From positions 1 through 64,000 of the forward strand of contig NZ_BAABDH010000108.1 of assembly GCF_039539525.1 (NCBI RefSeq): 64,000 nucleotides of DNA. Direction: 5' to 3'. The stretch is from Hymenobacter algoricola. GTDB taxonomy: Bacteria; Bacteroidota; Bacteroidia; Cytophagales; Hymenobacteraceae. Both the position numbers and the translations under genes were made by a program. Under the pieces are notes generated by a model. It was not told the DNA's origin, did no database searches, and saw only the letters and a program-made list of their open reading frames with translations. Shown here piece by piece: positions 1-7,972 of this stretch (position 1 is its first letter; every line of letters starts with the position of its first letter).

Positions 1-101
1 TCAGTGCCCAATGATTATCGGTGAGCAACGTACGGTCAGCATTCATCTTGAAAATAAGCCTATTACGACTTTGCCATGCCGAACGTTCTTGAGAACACGC
101 C
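1..101. other. Intergenic sequence at window edge, no gene seen
   Basis: No supported reading frame or RNA gene is visible. It lies downstream of the minus-strand gene that stops at 102. Confidence 0.5.
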
Positions 102-401
102 CTAGTTGAGGCTGATACGCGGAAACCGGGAAGCCATGCTGTCGAACACGAACAGCTCATCGACTTCCACCTGCTCAAAGAAACGATAAAGCGGAAACTG
201 TTCTACCACGGTCCGGATGATGTCCGCACTCAGGCCGTTCATGGTAATCCAGCCGCGGGTGCGGCTGGCGCTGATGGCGTAGGCTTCTACCACGTTCTCC
301 TCGATAAGGCGGTTAATCAGGGCGCGGTGCTGGGGAATCAGGGCAATAAAGTCCTCATTAAAGCTTTCGGGAAACCGGACGGTGACGACAAATCGGGCCA
401 T
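102..401 (-). CDS. Muconolactone-isomerase-like small protein
   Basis: A 99-residue protein. I chose the ATG at 401 (MARFVVTVRFPESF) because the family-like sequence begins there; the longer frame upstream would run into the start of the divergent glycosyltransferase gene. The pattern of an N-terminal beta strand, a long helix (IPQHRALINRLIEEN), a strand and a C-terminal segment with 'FPLYRFFEQVEVDEL' resembles the ferredoxin-like fold of muconolactone delta-isomerase and YCII relatives, where a similar 'LPLF-Y--EV-PL' segment closes the domain. There is no catabolic cluster around it, so a true muconolactone isomerase role is unlikely; fold assignment is inference and the function unknown. 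Confidence 0.6.
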   Translation of the reverse strand: MARFVVTVRFPESFNEDFIALIPQHRALINRLIEENVVEAYAISASRTRGWITMNGLSADIIRTVVEQFPLYRFFEQVEVDELFVFDSMASRFPRISLN

Positions 402-507
402 GGTGCGCGGGGAGCTGACTGGCTGATAAACGCCGCCCGCCGGCATAATGTTGGGCCTGAGTGGGCCGCCGGGTAACTTTTTGCCTTCGATTCCGAAATA
501 GGGAAGC

Positions 508-1266
508 ATGAACTTTACCATTATCACGCCCACGCACAACCGCCGGCACTACCTGCCCGAAGCCGTGGCCAGCGTGCGGGCCAGCGTCGGCGCCCCGCTC
601 GACCTCACGGTTGAACACCTCATCTACGAGAACGGCTCTACCGATGGCACCCCCGAGTGGCTGCCCACGGCCGCGGCGGAGCCGGGCACCCCGCTGCGCT
701 ACTGGACCCAGCCCGCTGCCGTGCGCGCCGGGCGCGCCCGCAACCAGCTTATTGAGCAGGCCAAGCCCGATTCCTGGCTGGTGCCCCTCGACGATGACGA
801 CCTGCTGCTGCAGCGCAGCCTGTTTCACTACGCCGACGCCGTACAGGGCCACCCCGGCCGGCCCTGGCTGGTGGCTGATTTCCTGCGCGTAGACCAGGAC
901 GGCCGCTACCTGCCCGGGGAGGACTATTACGCCTGGCGCTTCGACACGCCCCGGGCCATGCTGCTCGCCATTTTCCGGGCCGAGCACTTTATTCAGGGCA
1001 ACGTGTGCTACAGCAAAGCCCTGTTTGAGCAGGTGGGCGGCTACGACGAGCAGCTGGCCATGGCGGAGGATCTGGACCTGTACGTGCGCTTTCTGCTGGC
1101 CGGGCACCTGCCGGTTGTCTCATCCCACGTCAGCCACCTGCACCGCTTCCATACCAGCAACGTCAGCATCGGCATGGATGCGGGCAAGCACCACGAGGAT
1201 CTGCAGGTTATCTACGACAAGTACGCGGCGGCGCTGCAGGCCCTGGAAGTGCCGCGGCCGGGGTAG
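508..1266 (+). CDS. Family 2 glycosyltransferase
   Basis: A 252-residue GT-A type glycosyltransferase. The N-terminus (MNFTIITPTHNRRHYLPEAV) is the typical nucleotide-binding strand and loop, 'ENGSTDGT' sits at 41-48, and an acidic cluster DDDD at 95-98 serves as the metal-binding DxD motif that holds the sugar nucleotide. A later 'AEDLDLYVRF' segment near 186 supplies the acceptor-side ED motif expected of the catalytic base. No membrane segment is present, so it is probably cytosolic or peripheral. An AGGGAAG stretch precedes the ATG. Substrate is unknown; the gene stands alone. Its stop codon abuts, with no gap, the stop of the convergent gene on the other strand. Confidence 0.88.
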   Translation: MNFTIITPTHNRRHYLPEAVASVRASVGAPLDLTVEHLIYENGSTDGTPEWLPTAAAEPGTPLRYWTQPAAVRAGRARNQLIEQAKPDSWLVPLDDDDLLLQRSLFHYADAVQGHPGRPWLVADFLRVDQDGRYLPGEDYYAWRFDTPRAMLLAIFRAEHFIQGNVCYSKALFEQVGGYDEQLAMAEDLDLYVRFLLAGHLPVVSSHVSHLHRFHTSNVSIGMDAGKHHEDLQVIYDKYAAALQALEVPRPG

Positions 1267-2106
1267 CTACTGCGGCGCCGCGCGCTTAGCCGCCCGCAGC
1301 TTATCAAAGGCCCGGCGGGTGATGATGGCCAGGCGGGCGTCCGGCAGCGAGAAGATGGATACGTACTTTTTGCCCAGCACCAGGTGGCGTTGGCCCGGCA
1401 CCCGGTCGTGGTAAAGCAGCAGGGTGCAGATGTCGGTGGGCGTGATAAAGGGCGACAGATCGGGCAGGTGAGTGTGCACGCTGGCGTCTACCACCTGGCC
1501 TGCCGGGGCCGGCCCCAGCGCAATAAGGCGGTGGTGAAGCTTCTGGCTGGTCAGCAGCTTGCCGGCGGCATCGTAGCGCAGCAGGTAGTCGTTTCCCAGC
1601 AGCACCACGCCCGGCCGGATGGGGGCCGTGAGTATGTAAACCCAGAACTGGCTTCCTTTCGGCAAAATAACCGCGTTGAAAGCGGCATCAGCGGGCAGCT
1701 CTGCCCCGGGCACCTGCTGCAGGTCGGCCAGGGACTGTTGGCGGATGGTGAGCAGGTGCTGCTCCCGGGGCTGCAGGGCACGGGGCCCGGTACGACGGAC
1801 GAAAGCCGCCCGGATGCTGTTGTGCGGGTACCGGTAGTCGGCCACTACCCGCGGCGCCCCCGCCGGGCCGCCCACAAACAAGGTCCGCACCGAGTCGCCG
1901 GTGGTGTAGCTGATGTAGCCGGACACCTGCGAAAGCGGCTGGCCGCTGGCTTGCAGCAGATCGGTAGAAACCCAGGAAGCCCGCTCCGACTGGTAGAGGG
2001 CCAGGCCTTCGTGCAGGATGTCCTGGCTAATGGCTTCGAGGTTGAGTTGGGCGTGGGCAGCCGGAGCCGCGGCCAGCAGCAGGCCGGCAAGGAGTCGATA
2101 GTGCAC
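1267..2106 (-). CDS. Secreted protein of unknown function
   Basis: A 279-residue protein beginning with a GTG codon and a clear signal peptide (HYRLLAGLLLAAAPAAHA followed by Q). No further membrane segment is visible, so it should be periplasmic or exported. The body has no motif I recognise; it contains a long segment rich in Arg/Leu/Gln (about 105-130) and a C-terminus with 'KYVSIFSLPDARLAIITRRAFDKLR'. The gene converges on the glycosyltransferase with the two stop codons directly adjacent. There is no ATG in frame near the signal peptide, so the GTG start is inferred. Confidence 0.7.
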   Translation of the reverse strand: MHYRLLAGLLLAAAPAAHAQLNLEAISQDILHEGLALYQSERASWVSTDLLQASGQPLSQVSGYISYTTGDSVRTLFVGGPAGAPRVVADYRYPHNSIRAAFVRRTGPRALQPREQHLLTIRQQSLADLQQVPGAELPADAAFNAVILPKGSQFWVYILTAPIRPGVVLLGNDYLLRYDAAGKLLTSQKLHHRLIALGPAPAGQVVDASVHTHLPDLSPFITPTDICTLLLYHDRVPGQRHLVLGKKYVSIFSLPDARLAIITRRAFDKLRAAKRAAPQ

Positions 2107-2185
2107 GGTAATGGATTAAATAACAGCGAATAACGTAGTCCAAGGTAGCCATAATGCGGAAATCTACAAGTGGGCAGCTGGTTTT

Positions 2186-3457
2186 TTACGGCTGCTTATA
2201 AAGCACGCCGCCCTTCATGACCAGCTTCACCTGCCGCAGGGTGGTTATGTCCTGCGTGGGGTCCTGGGTCACGGCAATCAGGTCGGCCAGTAAACCCGGG
2301 GCCAGGGTTCCGCGGTCGGCCAGGTGAAGAAGGCGCGCATTGCCGCTGGTGGCGGCCCGCAGCACCGTGAGGGGCGGCAGGCCGTAGTCCTGCACCAGCA
2401 GCTCCAGCTCGCGGGCATTGTCGCCGTGGGAGAACACGCCCACATCGCCGCCCACCACCAGCGCGACGCCGCTTTTCAGCGCGGCCTGCATGCTGAGGCG
2501 CTTTTGCTGCAGCCGCTCGGGCAGGGGCTGCCCCGGTTTCCAGCCGCGGTAGCGCGAAATAGCGTCGCCGGCGGCCACGGTGGGGCACAGGGCCACGCCG
2601 CGCTGCTTCATCAGCCGGAACACTTCCAGCGTGCCCCCGTCGCCGTGCTCAATGGTTTCGACGCCGGCCAGCGTCGCCCGGCGCATACCTTCGGGGGTGG
2701 AGGCGTGGGCCACCACGGGCCGCCCGGCGGAGTTGGCCGTGCGCACAATCAGGTTCAGCTCGTCCTGGGTAAAGGTGGGGCGGGACGGCTCGTTGGGCCC
2801 CCAGCGGTAGTCGGCGTACACCTTGATCAGGTCGGCGCCCTGCCCGATCTGCTCCCGCACGGCCCGGATAATGCCATCCACGCCGTCGGCTTCCTGGGCG
2901 CCCTGGGGCACGGCCACGTCGGCCGACAGCTTCGGCCCATAGCTGCCCGTGGCCACCAGAGCCCGGGTGGCGACCAGCAGGCGCGGGCCCGGAATCAGGT
3001 TCTGGTCGATGGCCTGCCGGAGCCCTACATCGGCGTAGCCGGCCCCCTCGGAGCCCAGGTCCCGGGCCGTGGTAAAGCCGGCATCGAGCGTTTGGCGGGC
3101 GTGGACGGTGGCCCGGGCCACCCGCAGCGCCGCCGACTCCAGCAGCACCTGATCGTTCCAGGGCGTTTCGTTGTAGGGATGCAGCAGCAGGTGGGAGTGG
3201 CCTTCAATCAGGCCCGGCAGCAGCGTCAGGCCGGGCAGCTCCAGCGTCTGGACGCCGGCCGGGGCCGTCAGCTGGGCGGCGGGCCCCACGGCTTTTATTT
3301 TGCTGCCCTCCACCAATACGGCCCAGCCGGGATGCAGATTCTGGCCGTCGAAAACGGCGGCGGGGCGGAGCAGCAGGGTGGCAGGCACCGGGAGGGTCTG
3401 GGCCCGGGCCGCCAGGGCAGTGAGCAGCAGAGGGCAAGCGAGGAGAAGTCGAAGCAT
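2186..3457 (-). CDS. Secreted amidohydrolase family protein
   Basis: A 423-residue metal-dependent amidohydrolase of the imidazolonepropionase/Xaa-Pro-dipeptidase-like group. After a signal peptide (MLRLLLACPLLLTALAARA) come the small beta domain and the TIM barrel. Metal ligands seen in order are HSH after 'LPGLIEG', the lysine in 'DLIKVYADY', His in 'PVVAHAS', His in 'VETIEHGD' and Asp in 'LVVGGDVG'. This is the full set for an active binuclear enzyme. Exported members in Bacteroidota are generally annotated as amidohydrolases with unknown substrate; peptide or cyclic amide cleavage in the periplasm is plausible. It stands apart from neighbours, with 37 bp to the next upstream gene start region. 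Confidence 0.9.
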   Translation of the reverse strand: MLRLLLACPLLLTALAARAQTLPVPATLLLRPAAVFDGQNLHPGWAVLVEGSKIKAVGPAAQLTAPAGVQTLELPGLTLLPGLIEGHSHLLLHPYNETPWNDQVLLESAALRVARATVHARQTLDAGFTTARDLGSEGAGYADVGLRQAIDQNLIPGPRLLVATRALVATGSYGPKLSADVAVPQGAQEADGVDGIIRAVREQIGQGADLIKVYADYRWGPNEPSRPTFTQDELNLIVRTANSAGRPVVAHASTPEGMRRATLAGVETIEHGDGGTLEVFRLMKQRGVALCPTVAAGDAISRYRGWKPGQPLPERLQQKRLSMQAALKSGVALVVGGDVGVFSHGDNARELELLVQDYGLPPLTVLRAATSGNARLLHLADRGTLAPGLLADLIAVTQDPTQDITTLRQVKLVMKGGVLYKQP

Positions 3458-3494
3458 GGTGAAGGAGAGTCAGGCCCTAAAGCTACAGCAGCGG

Positions 3495-4076
3495 CTACAA
3501 ACCCAGCCCGTAGGAAATGCCGGCCTGCCCCTCCCACACCCACAGGGTAGTAGTGGCGAAAGGCAGGTCCCCGTCTTCTGCCTGTGGCCCCTTCAGCAGC
3601 AGCCGCGGGTTCACAAGGCCCTCCAGGTGAAAGCGGCTGCCGAAGATTCGCCGGTAGGTAATATTGGCCCAGAGGCCCGCACCAACTTTATCGGAGGTGC
3701 CCTGCTCGCGCCGGCCCACTGCGGTGTAGCCGACCGTGGGGCCCGTCACGAAACCAAGCCGATCGGTAAGGCTGAGCCGGTAGCCCAGCAGGGCCTGGGC
3801 CGAAAACAGGTGGTTGTGCAGCGTATTCACCGTGCGGCCCCCGCCAAAGTTCCAGAGGTAAAGCGGATATTCCTGGCGGGCCCGCGCCGCCGTTACCAGT
3901 ACCCCCACGGCCAGGTGCTGCCCGACCGGAAACAGCGTGTGCAGCCCCAGCGCCGGGGCGCCCTGAAATGACTTTTGCCCCAGGTAGGCATAGCCCCCCG
4001 TGAGCATAAGCTTTTGGCCGAAGCCCGGGAGCGTAGTGCCCAGCCCTACCCCAACCAGAAGAAGCAAAAGTCTCAT
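3495..4076 (-). CDS. Probable small outer-membrane beta-barrel protein
   Basis: A 193-residue protein with a signal peptide (MRLLLLLVGVGLGTTLPGFGQ). The mature part alternates aromatic and small residues in short strands (MLTGGYAYLGQKSF, LAVGVLVTAARARQEYPLYLW, LLGYRLSLTDRLGFVTGPTVGYTAVG) and finishes with 'GQAGISYGLGL', which looks like a small eight-stranded barrel ending in a hydrophobic strand. I cannot match it to a named family. Ends 37 bp upstream of the amidohydrolase start in the same direction, so the two may be co-transcribed. Confidence 0.6.
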   Translation of the reverse strand: MRLLLLLVGVGLGTTLPGFGQKLMLTGGYAYLGQKSFQGAPALGLHTLFPVGQHLAVGVLVTAARARQEYPLYLWNFGGGRTVNTLHNHLFSAQALLGYRLSLTDRLGFVTGPTVGYTAVGRREQGTSDKVGAGLWANITYRRIFGSRFHLEGLVNPRLLLKGPQAEDGDLPFATTTLWVWEGQAGISYGLGL

Positions 4077-4098
4077 AAAGCCCGGCTAAGAATAAAAA

Positions 4099-4135
4099 AC
4101 GAGCCGGCCGCGCACGAAAGCGGCGGCCGGCTCGT
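4099..4135 (-). terminator. Intrinsic terminator of the S46 peptidase gene
   Basis: A 13-bp GC-rich inverted repeat (ACGAGCCGGCCGC / GCGGCCGGCTCGT) is followed on the minus strand by six T residues, just after the stop of the peptidase gene. Confidence 0.8.
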
Positions 4136-4152
4136 GAAGGTAGCGCAAACGG

Positions 4153-6414
4153 CTAGCCCATGCGGGCGGCCTTCTGCTTGACCTTGACTTTCTTCACCTT
4201 TGGGCCCGGGGTCGGCGCAGCCGCCTCGCCCGGCCCGCCGACCAACGTCATTTCCTTCACCAGGTGGCCGGCTCCGGCGTACTTATCCACCACAAAGAGC
4301 ATGTAGCGCACGTCCAGGGTGATGTTGCGGACCCGGTCGGGGTCAAACATGATGTCGGACATGGTGCCTTCCCAGTTCCGGTCGAAGTTGGTGCCAATCA
4401 GCTCCCCGCGGCCGTTGATAACCGGGGAGCCGGAGTTGCCGCCGGTGGTGTGGTTGGTGGCAATAAAAGCCACCGGTACCGTTCCGTTCACGGCATATGG
4501 GCCATAATCTTTGCTTTGGTATAATTCCGCGAGCCGGGCCGGAACTTCAAAGTCCGGATTGGTCGGGTCGGCCTTTTCCATCAGCCCGTCGAGGGTGGTG
4601 TAGTAGTCGTACTGCACGCCGTCGGCGGGCTGGTAGCCGGCCACCTGCCCGTAGGCGACGCGCAGGGTCAGGTTGGCATCGGGGTAAAACTTCTTATCGG
4701 TCTGCATCTGGCGCAGGCCCGCCAGGTAGGTGCGTGCGAGCAGGGCAATGTTGTCGGTAGCCACGTTGTAGGCCGGCAGGATATTCGCCCGGTAATGGCT
4801 GATAACGGCAGTGGCAAACTGATAAGCCGGATCATCGGTCAGGGCGCGGGCGTTGCCCTGGCCTACCTCGTCGAGCACCGCGGCGGCCCCGGCTTCGGTT
4901 GTCAGGCGGGAGCGGCTGAAGAGCTGGGCGGCGTATTTGGCCCAGCCTTCCCGGCCGGGATACTGCTTCTGCAGGGCCTTCACGTAGTCGGGGAGCAGGG
5001 CGGGCGGCGTGCCTTCGGCGTAGAGGGCGAGCAGGGCCGCGGCCACTTTCTGGTCGGTGGGGGCGTTGTAGTTTTTGAAGAAGCCGATCCGGCCCTTCTT
5101 GGCTTTTTCGGCGGCCGCGGCCACCTCATCCGCGGGCTTTTTCTGGGCTATCAGATCGGCCAGGTGGGCAATGCTGTTGGCATAGGCCAGCAGCTCCACC
5201 CCCAGCACGGCCTCGGTTACGTAGTCGCGGGCCAGGGTGAAGTCGCGGCCGGTGCGGTAGTTCTTTTCGAAGCCGGCCAGCAGCGGGCCATAGCCGGCTT
5301 TGCGGGCCTCGTCGCCGCTTTGCACCCACTGCGTGAAGCGGGCTTCCTGCTCCTGCTTGCGCGTCACGGCATCCAGCTTTTTCAGGCCGCGGGTTTCGCC
5401 GATCCATTTTTTCCAGTAGTTGGCAATGCCGGCGTACTTGGCCGCGTACTGAATCCGCACTTTGTCGGAGGCCTTCATATCGGCATCGAGCAGGCGCAGC
5501 TTGGCGTCCCGGATTTTCACCTTCGCCGGGTTCGATACCGAGTAGGTTTCGTCGACTCCCCAGGAAGTCAGGTACTCGTTGGTGCGGCCGGGAAAGCCAA
5601 GGACCAGCGTGAAGTCGCCGGGCTTGATGCCATTGAGCGAGATAGGCAAGTGATGCCGGGGTTTAAACGGCTGATTGGCGGCGGAGTAAGCGGCCGGCTT
5701 GTTGTCGGGGCCGGCGTAGATGCGGAAGAGGCTGAAGTCGCCGGTGTGGCGGGGCCAGGCCCAGTTGTCGGTGTCGCCGCCGAACTTGCCGATAGCCGAC
5801 GGGGGCGCGCCCACCAGCCGGATGTCGGTGAAGACCTCCGTGACGAACATGTAGTACTCGTTACCATTGTAGAAAGGGCGGATAAACGACTGGTAGTGGG
5901 TGCCCTGCACCGCGGCCTGCGCCACGCGCTGCAGGTTGGTCTGCACCAGCTTTTCCCGGTCGGTTTCGCTGATGTTGGCCGTCGGGACGCCGGCCAGCAC
6001 CTGGGCCGTGACGTCTTCCATGCGGATGATGAAGGTGGCCGACAGACCCGGATTGGGCAGTTCCTGCGCCCGGCTCATGGCCCAGTACCCTTTGGTCAGG
6101 TAGTCGTTTTCGACCGACGAGTGGCTCTGAATCTGCCCGTAGCCGCAGTGGTGGTTGGTGAGCAGCAGGCCCTGGTCGGAAATGATTTCACCGGTGCAGC
6201 CGCCGCCGAACTGCACCACGGCATCCTTCAGGCTGCCCTGATTGACGCTGTAAATCTGCTCGGCAGTCAGCTTGAGGCCTTTTTTCTGCATGTCCGCCTC
6301 GTTGAGCTGCTTGAGCAGCAGGGGCAGCCACATGCCTTCGTCGGGGGGAGTAGCCCGCAGGGCAAGGGGCAACAGGAGCAGGGCCAGCAGCGCCAGCGGA
6401 GAGAGAGTACGCAT
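4153..6414 (-). CDS. S46 family serine dipeptidyl-peptidase, DPP11-like
   Basis: A 753-residue exported peptidase (signal MRTLSPLALLALLLLPLALRA). It carries the chymotrypsin-like triad motifs of family S46: His in 'LLLTNHHCGYG' (88-89), Asp in 'WAWPRHTGDFSLF' and Ser in 'GGNSGSPVING'. Exactly 18 residues after that serine is Arg in 'GTNFDRNWEG'; in Porphyromonas gingivalis the equivalent Arg673 gives DPP11 its Asp/Glu P1 preference, while DPP7 has Gly. The enzyme is therefore predicted to remove acidic dipeptides from oligopeptides in the periplasm. The length matches the family (about 720). A Lys-rich tail (KVKKVKVKQKAA) ends the protein. It is a single-gene unit with its own terminator. Confidence 0.95.
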   Translation of the reverse strand: MRTLSPLALLALLLLPLALRATPPDEGMWLPLLLKQLNEADMQKKGLKLTAEQIYSVNQGSLKDAVVQFGGGCTGEIISDQGLLLTNHHCGYGQIQSHSSVENDYLTKGYWAMSRAQELPNPGLSATFIIRMEDVTAQVLAGVPTANISETDREKLVQTNLQRVAQAAVQGTHYQSFIRPFYNGNEYYMFVTEVFTDIRLVGAPPSAIGKFGGDTDNWAWPRHTGDFSLFRIYAGPDNKPAAYSAANQPFKPRHHLPISLNGIKPGDFTLVLGFPGRTNEYLTSWGVDETYSVSNPAKVKIRDAKLRLLDADMKASDKVRIQYAAKYAGIANYWKKWIGETRGLKKLDAVTRKQEQEARFTQWVQSGDEARKAGYGPLLAGFEKNYRTGRDFTLARDYVTEAVLGVELLAYANSIAHLADLIAQKKPADEVAAAAEKAKKGRIGFFKNYNAPTDQKVAAALLALYAEGTPPALLPDYVKALQKQYPGREGWAKYAAQLFSRSRLTTEAGAAAVLDEVGQGNARALTDDPAYQFATAVISHYRANILPAYNVATDNIALLARTYLAGLRQMQTDKKFYPDANLTLRVAYGQVAGYQPADGVQYDYYTTLDGLMEKADPTNPDFEVPARLAELYQSKDYGPYAVNGTVPVAFIATNHTTGGNSGSPVINGRGELIGTNFDRNWEGTMSDIMFDPDRVRNITLDVRYMLFVVDKYAGAGHLVKEMTLVGGPGEAAAPTPGPKVKKVKVKQKAARMG

Positions 6415-6472
6415 GGGAAACGGGGTGGTGTACTACGAAAATACGGGTTCGGCGCCGGATTAAGCCAAAAAA

Positions 6473-6494
6473 GCCCGCGCTGAACAGCGCGGGC
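6473..6494 (-). terminator. Intrinsic terminator after the DUF1232 gene
   Basis: GCCCGCGC / GCGCGGGC stem with a 6-nt loop, followed on the minus strand by T6. It lies between the DUF1232 gene and the S46 peptidase gene and separates them. Confidence 0.75.
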
Positions 6495-6519
6495 TCGCAA
6501 AAAGCAGACTTGGGCACCC

Positions 6520-7020
6520 TTACGAATGACCCAGCTCGGCTATGGCTGGCTGCGTCCTGTCGGACATGGCCGGCGCCGGCGCGACGCCCGCCGCCGAAAC
6601 GGCCGAAGTGCTTTCCCAGGCCTGGAAGCGGGAAATTTCGCCCTGGAACTTGGTAATAAACCAGCTGATCAGCGCGAAGTCATCCAGAAAGCCGACCACC
6701 GGAATGAAATCCGGGACCAGGTCAATGGGGGAAAGCACGTAGAGCAGCACCGCCACGCCGGAAACGACCGTGGTAGTGTCGATCTGCCGGTAGGCGCCGG
6801 TGATAAAGGCCTGCACCATGCGAACCAGCGTGAGGCCCAGATCGGTGAGCTGGGCGAAAGTGCCCTTCGTGCTTTTCTTGTCGGCCAGCTTTTCAGCTAC
6901 TTCCTTCAGCACGATGGCAATCTGGAAAGGCTTGCCCAGCAGCTTGCTTGCCCGGCCAATGAAAATGTTAAAAATGGCGTTTTTGGAAATTTTAAGGCCT
7001 TTTTCGGCGAGGGAAGACAT
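6520..7020 (-). CDS. YkvA/DUF1232 family membrane protein
   Basis: A 166-residue protein; I use the ATG at 7020 (MSSLAEKGLKISKN). The diagnostic DUF1232 segment 'VLLYVLSPIDLVPDFIPVVGFLDDFALISW' type sequence lies at about 88-118 and forms a membrane-associated hairpin with the conserved SPID-L-PD-IP-G--DD pattern. The N-terminal third is basic and amphipathic; the C-terminal part is Ala/Pro-rich and probably disordered. The biochemical role of the family is unknown; some members are linked to envelope homeostasis. It is transcribed alone. Confidence 0.85.
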   Translation of the reverse strand: MSSLAEKGLKISKNAIFNIFIGRASKLLGKPFQIAIVLKEVAEKLADKKSTKGTFAQLTDLGLTLVRMVQAFITGAYRQIDTTTVVSGVAVLLYVLSPIDLVPDFIPVVGFLDDFALISWFITKFQGEISRFQAWESTSAVSAAGVAPAPAMSDRTQPAIAELGHS

Positions 7021-7162
7021 ACGCAACGGTTAAGAGTAGGAAGTTGGAAGGCTGTACGAATCCATATTCAAATGGTTAAGCCGCCGGCCGCCGGAAAAAG
7101 CGGTGGGCTGCAAGGATTGCGCAATTAGTCTACCTTCGCCCCGCACCAATCCCCGCTGGCCC

Positions 7163-7693
7163 ATGCCCACCGCCCGCCCCGAGCCCGGCACCTTCGTGCC
7201 CTACTTTACCAACTATATCAGCCGCGTGCCCGAAGGCACCGAGCCGCTGGCCATGCTGCGGCAGCAACCCGCCGAGCTGCGCCAGCTTATCGGCGGCCTC
7301 AGCGAAGAGCAGGCCCTGACCCGCTACGCGCCCGGCAAGTGGACCATCAAAGAAATGCTGCTGCATATCGTCGACACGGAGCGCATCTTCAGCTACCGGG
7401 CCCTGCGCATTGCCCGCGGCGACCAGCAGCCGCTGCCCGGCTTCGATGAAAACGCCTATGCCGACGCGTCCGGGGCTAACGAGCGGACCCTGAGCGACCT
7501 GCTGGCCGAGTACGAGGCGGTCCGTCAGGCCACGGTGGCCTTGTTTCAGAGCTTCCCGCCCGCCGTGCTCGACCGCCCCGGCACGGCCAGCAACAACCCG
7601 CTGACGGTACGGGCCCTGCTGTTTGTAGCGCCCGGCCACGAAGCGCACCACCTGTATATTCTGCGCGAACGGTACTTGCCATTGCTGGGCTAA
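7163..7693 (+). CDS. DinB family (DinB/YfiT) protein
   Basis: A 176-residue four-helix bundle protein. The start at 7163 (MPTARPEPGTFVPYF) fits family length. Three metal-binding histidines typical of DinB/YfiT proteins are visible: one in 'MLLHIVDTERIFSYR' and two in 'GHEAHHLYILRERYL'. Family members are metal-dependent, several acting as thiol transferases (bacillithiol or mycothiol S-transferases), but the substrate here is unknown. A TACCTTCG box at 7131-7138 resembles a Bacteroidota -7 element. Downstream is the lysine-rich mini-gene in the same direction. Confidence 0.88.
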   Translation: MPTARPEPGTFVPYFTNYISRVPEGTEPLAMLRQQPAELRQLIGGLSEEQALTRYAPGKWTIKEMLLHIVDTERIFSYRALRIARGDQQPLPGFDENAYADASGANERTLSDLLAEYEAVRQATVALFQSFPPAVLDRPGTASNNPLTVRALLFVAPGHEAHHLYILRERYLPLLG

Positions 7694-7770
7694 CTATCTT
7701 CGCACAACACCCCCTGGCGCTCCTGCGTTAAGGATTCGTAGTTCATTTCTCCCCAAAACCATTTTGCACC

Positions 7771-7887
7771 ATGGCTAAAGCACAAGACGCCCGCAAGGAA
7801 AAAAAGAAGGAGCCGGCTAAAACCACCAAGGAAAAGAAGGCCGCCAAAGACGAAAAGAAAAAATCTAAAACCAGCAGCAGCGAATAG
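7771..7887 (+). CDS. 38-residue lysine-rich protein
   Basis: A very short gene encoding MAKAQDARKEKKKEPAKT followed by more Lys/Ala/Glu and a Ser/Thr tail ending SSSE. About 40% of residues are lysine; it has no hydrophobic core and must be disordered or nucleic-acid bound. I recall similar 'MA(N/K)xxxxRKEKKKEPAKT-KEK-A-K' mini-proteins being widespread and unannotated in Bacteroidota, which supports it being real, although this is from memory. It has a TATCTTCG box at 7695-7702 with TTG at 7676-7678 as a possible promoter, and a strong terminator starts 24 bp after the stop, so it appears to be a monocistronic unit. Confidence 0.7.
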   Translation: MAKAQDARKEKKKEPAKTTKEKKAAKDEKKKSKTSSSE

Positions 7888-7910
7888 CTGAGCGGGTACG
7901 CCTGCAACAG

Positions 7911-7962
7911 CAGCGGGGCGCAGAGTGGCACAAGTGCTGCTTTGCGCCCCGCTGCTTGTTTT
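7911..7962. terminator. Terminator between convergent genes
   Basis: A 12-bp perfect stem (CAGCGGGGCGCA / TGCGCCCCGCTG) followed by CTTGTTTTT on the plus strand; it serves the lysine-rich gene and perhaps the convergent AlbA_2 gene. Confidence 0.7.
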
Positions 7963-7972
7963 TGGCGTTCAG

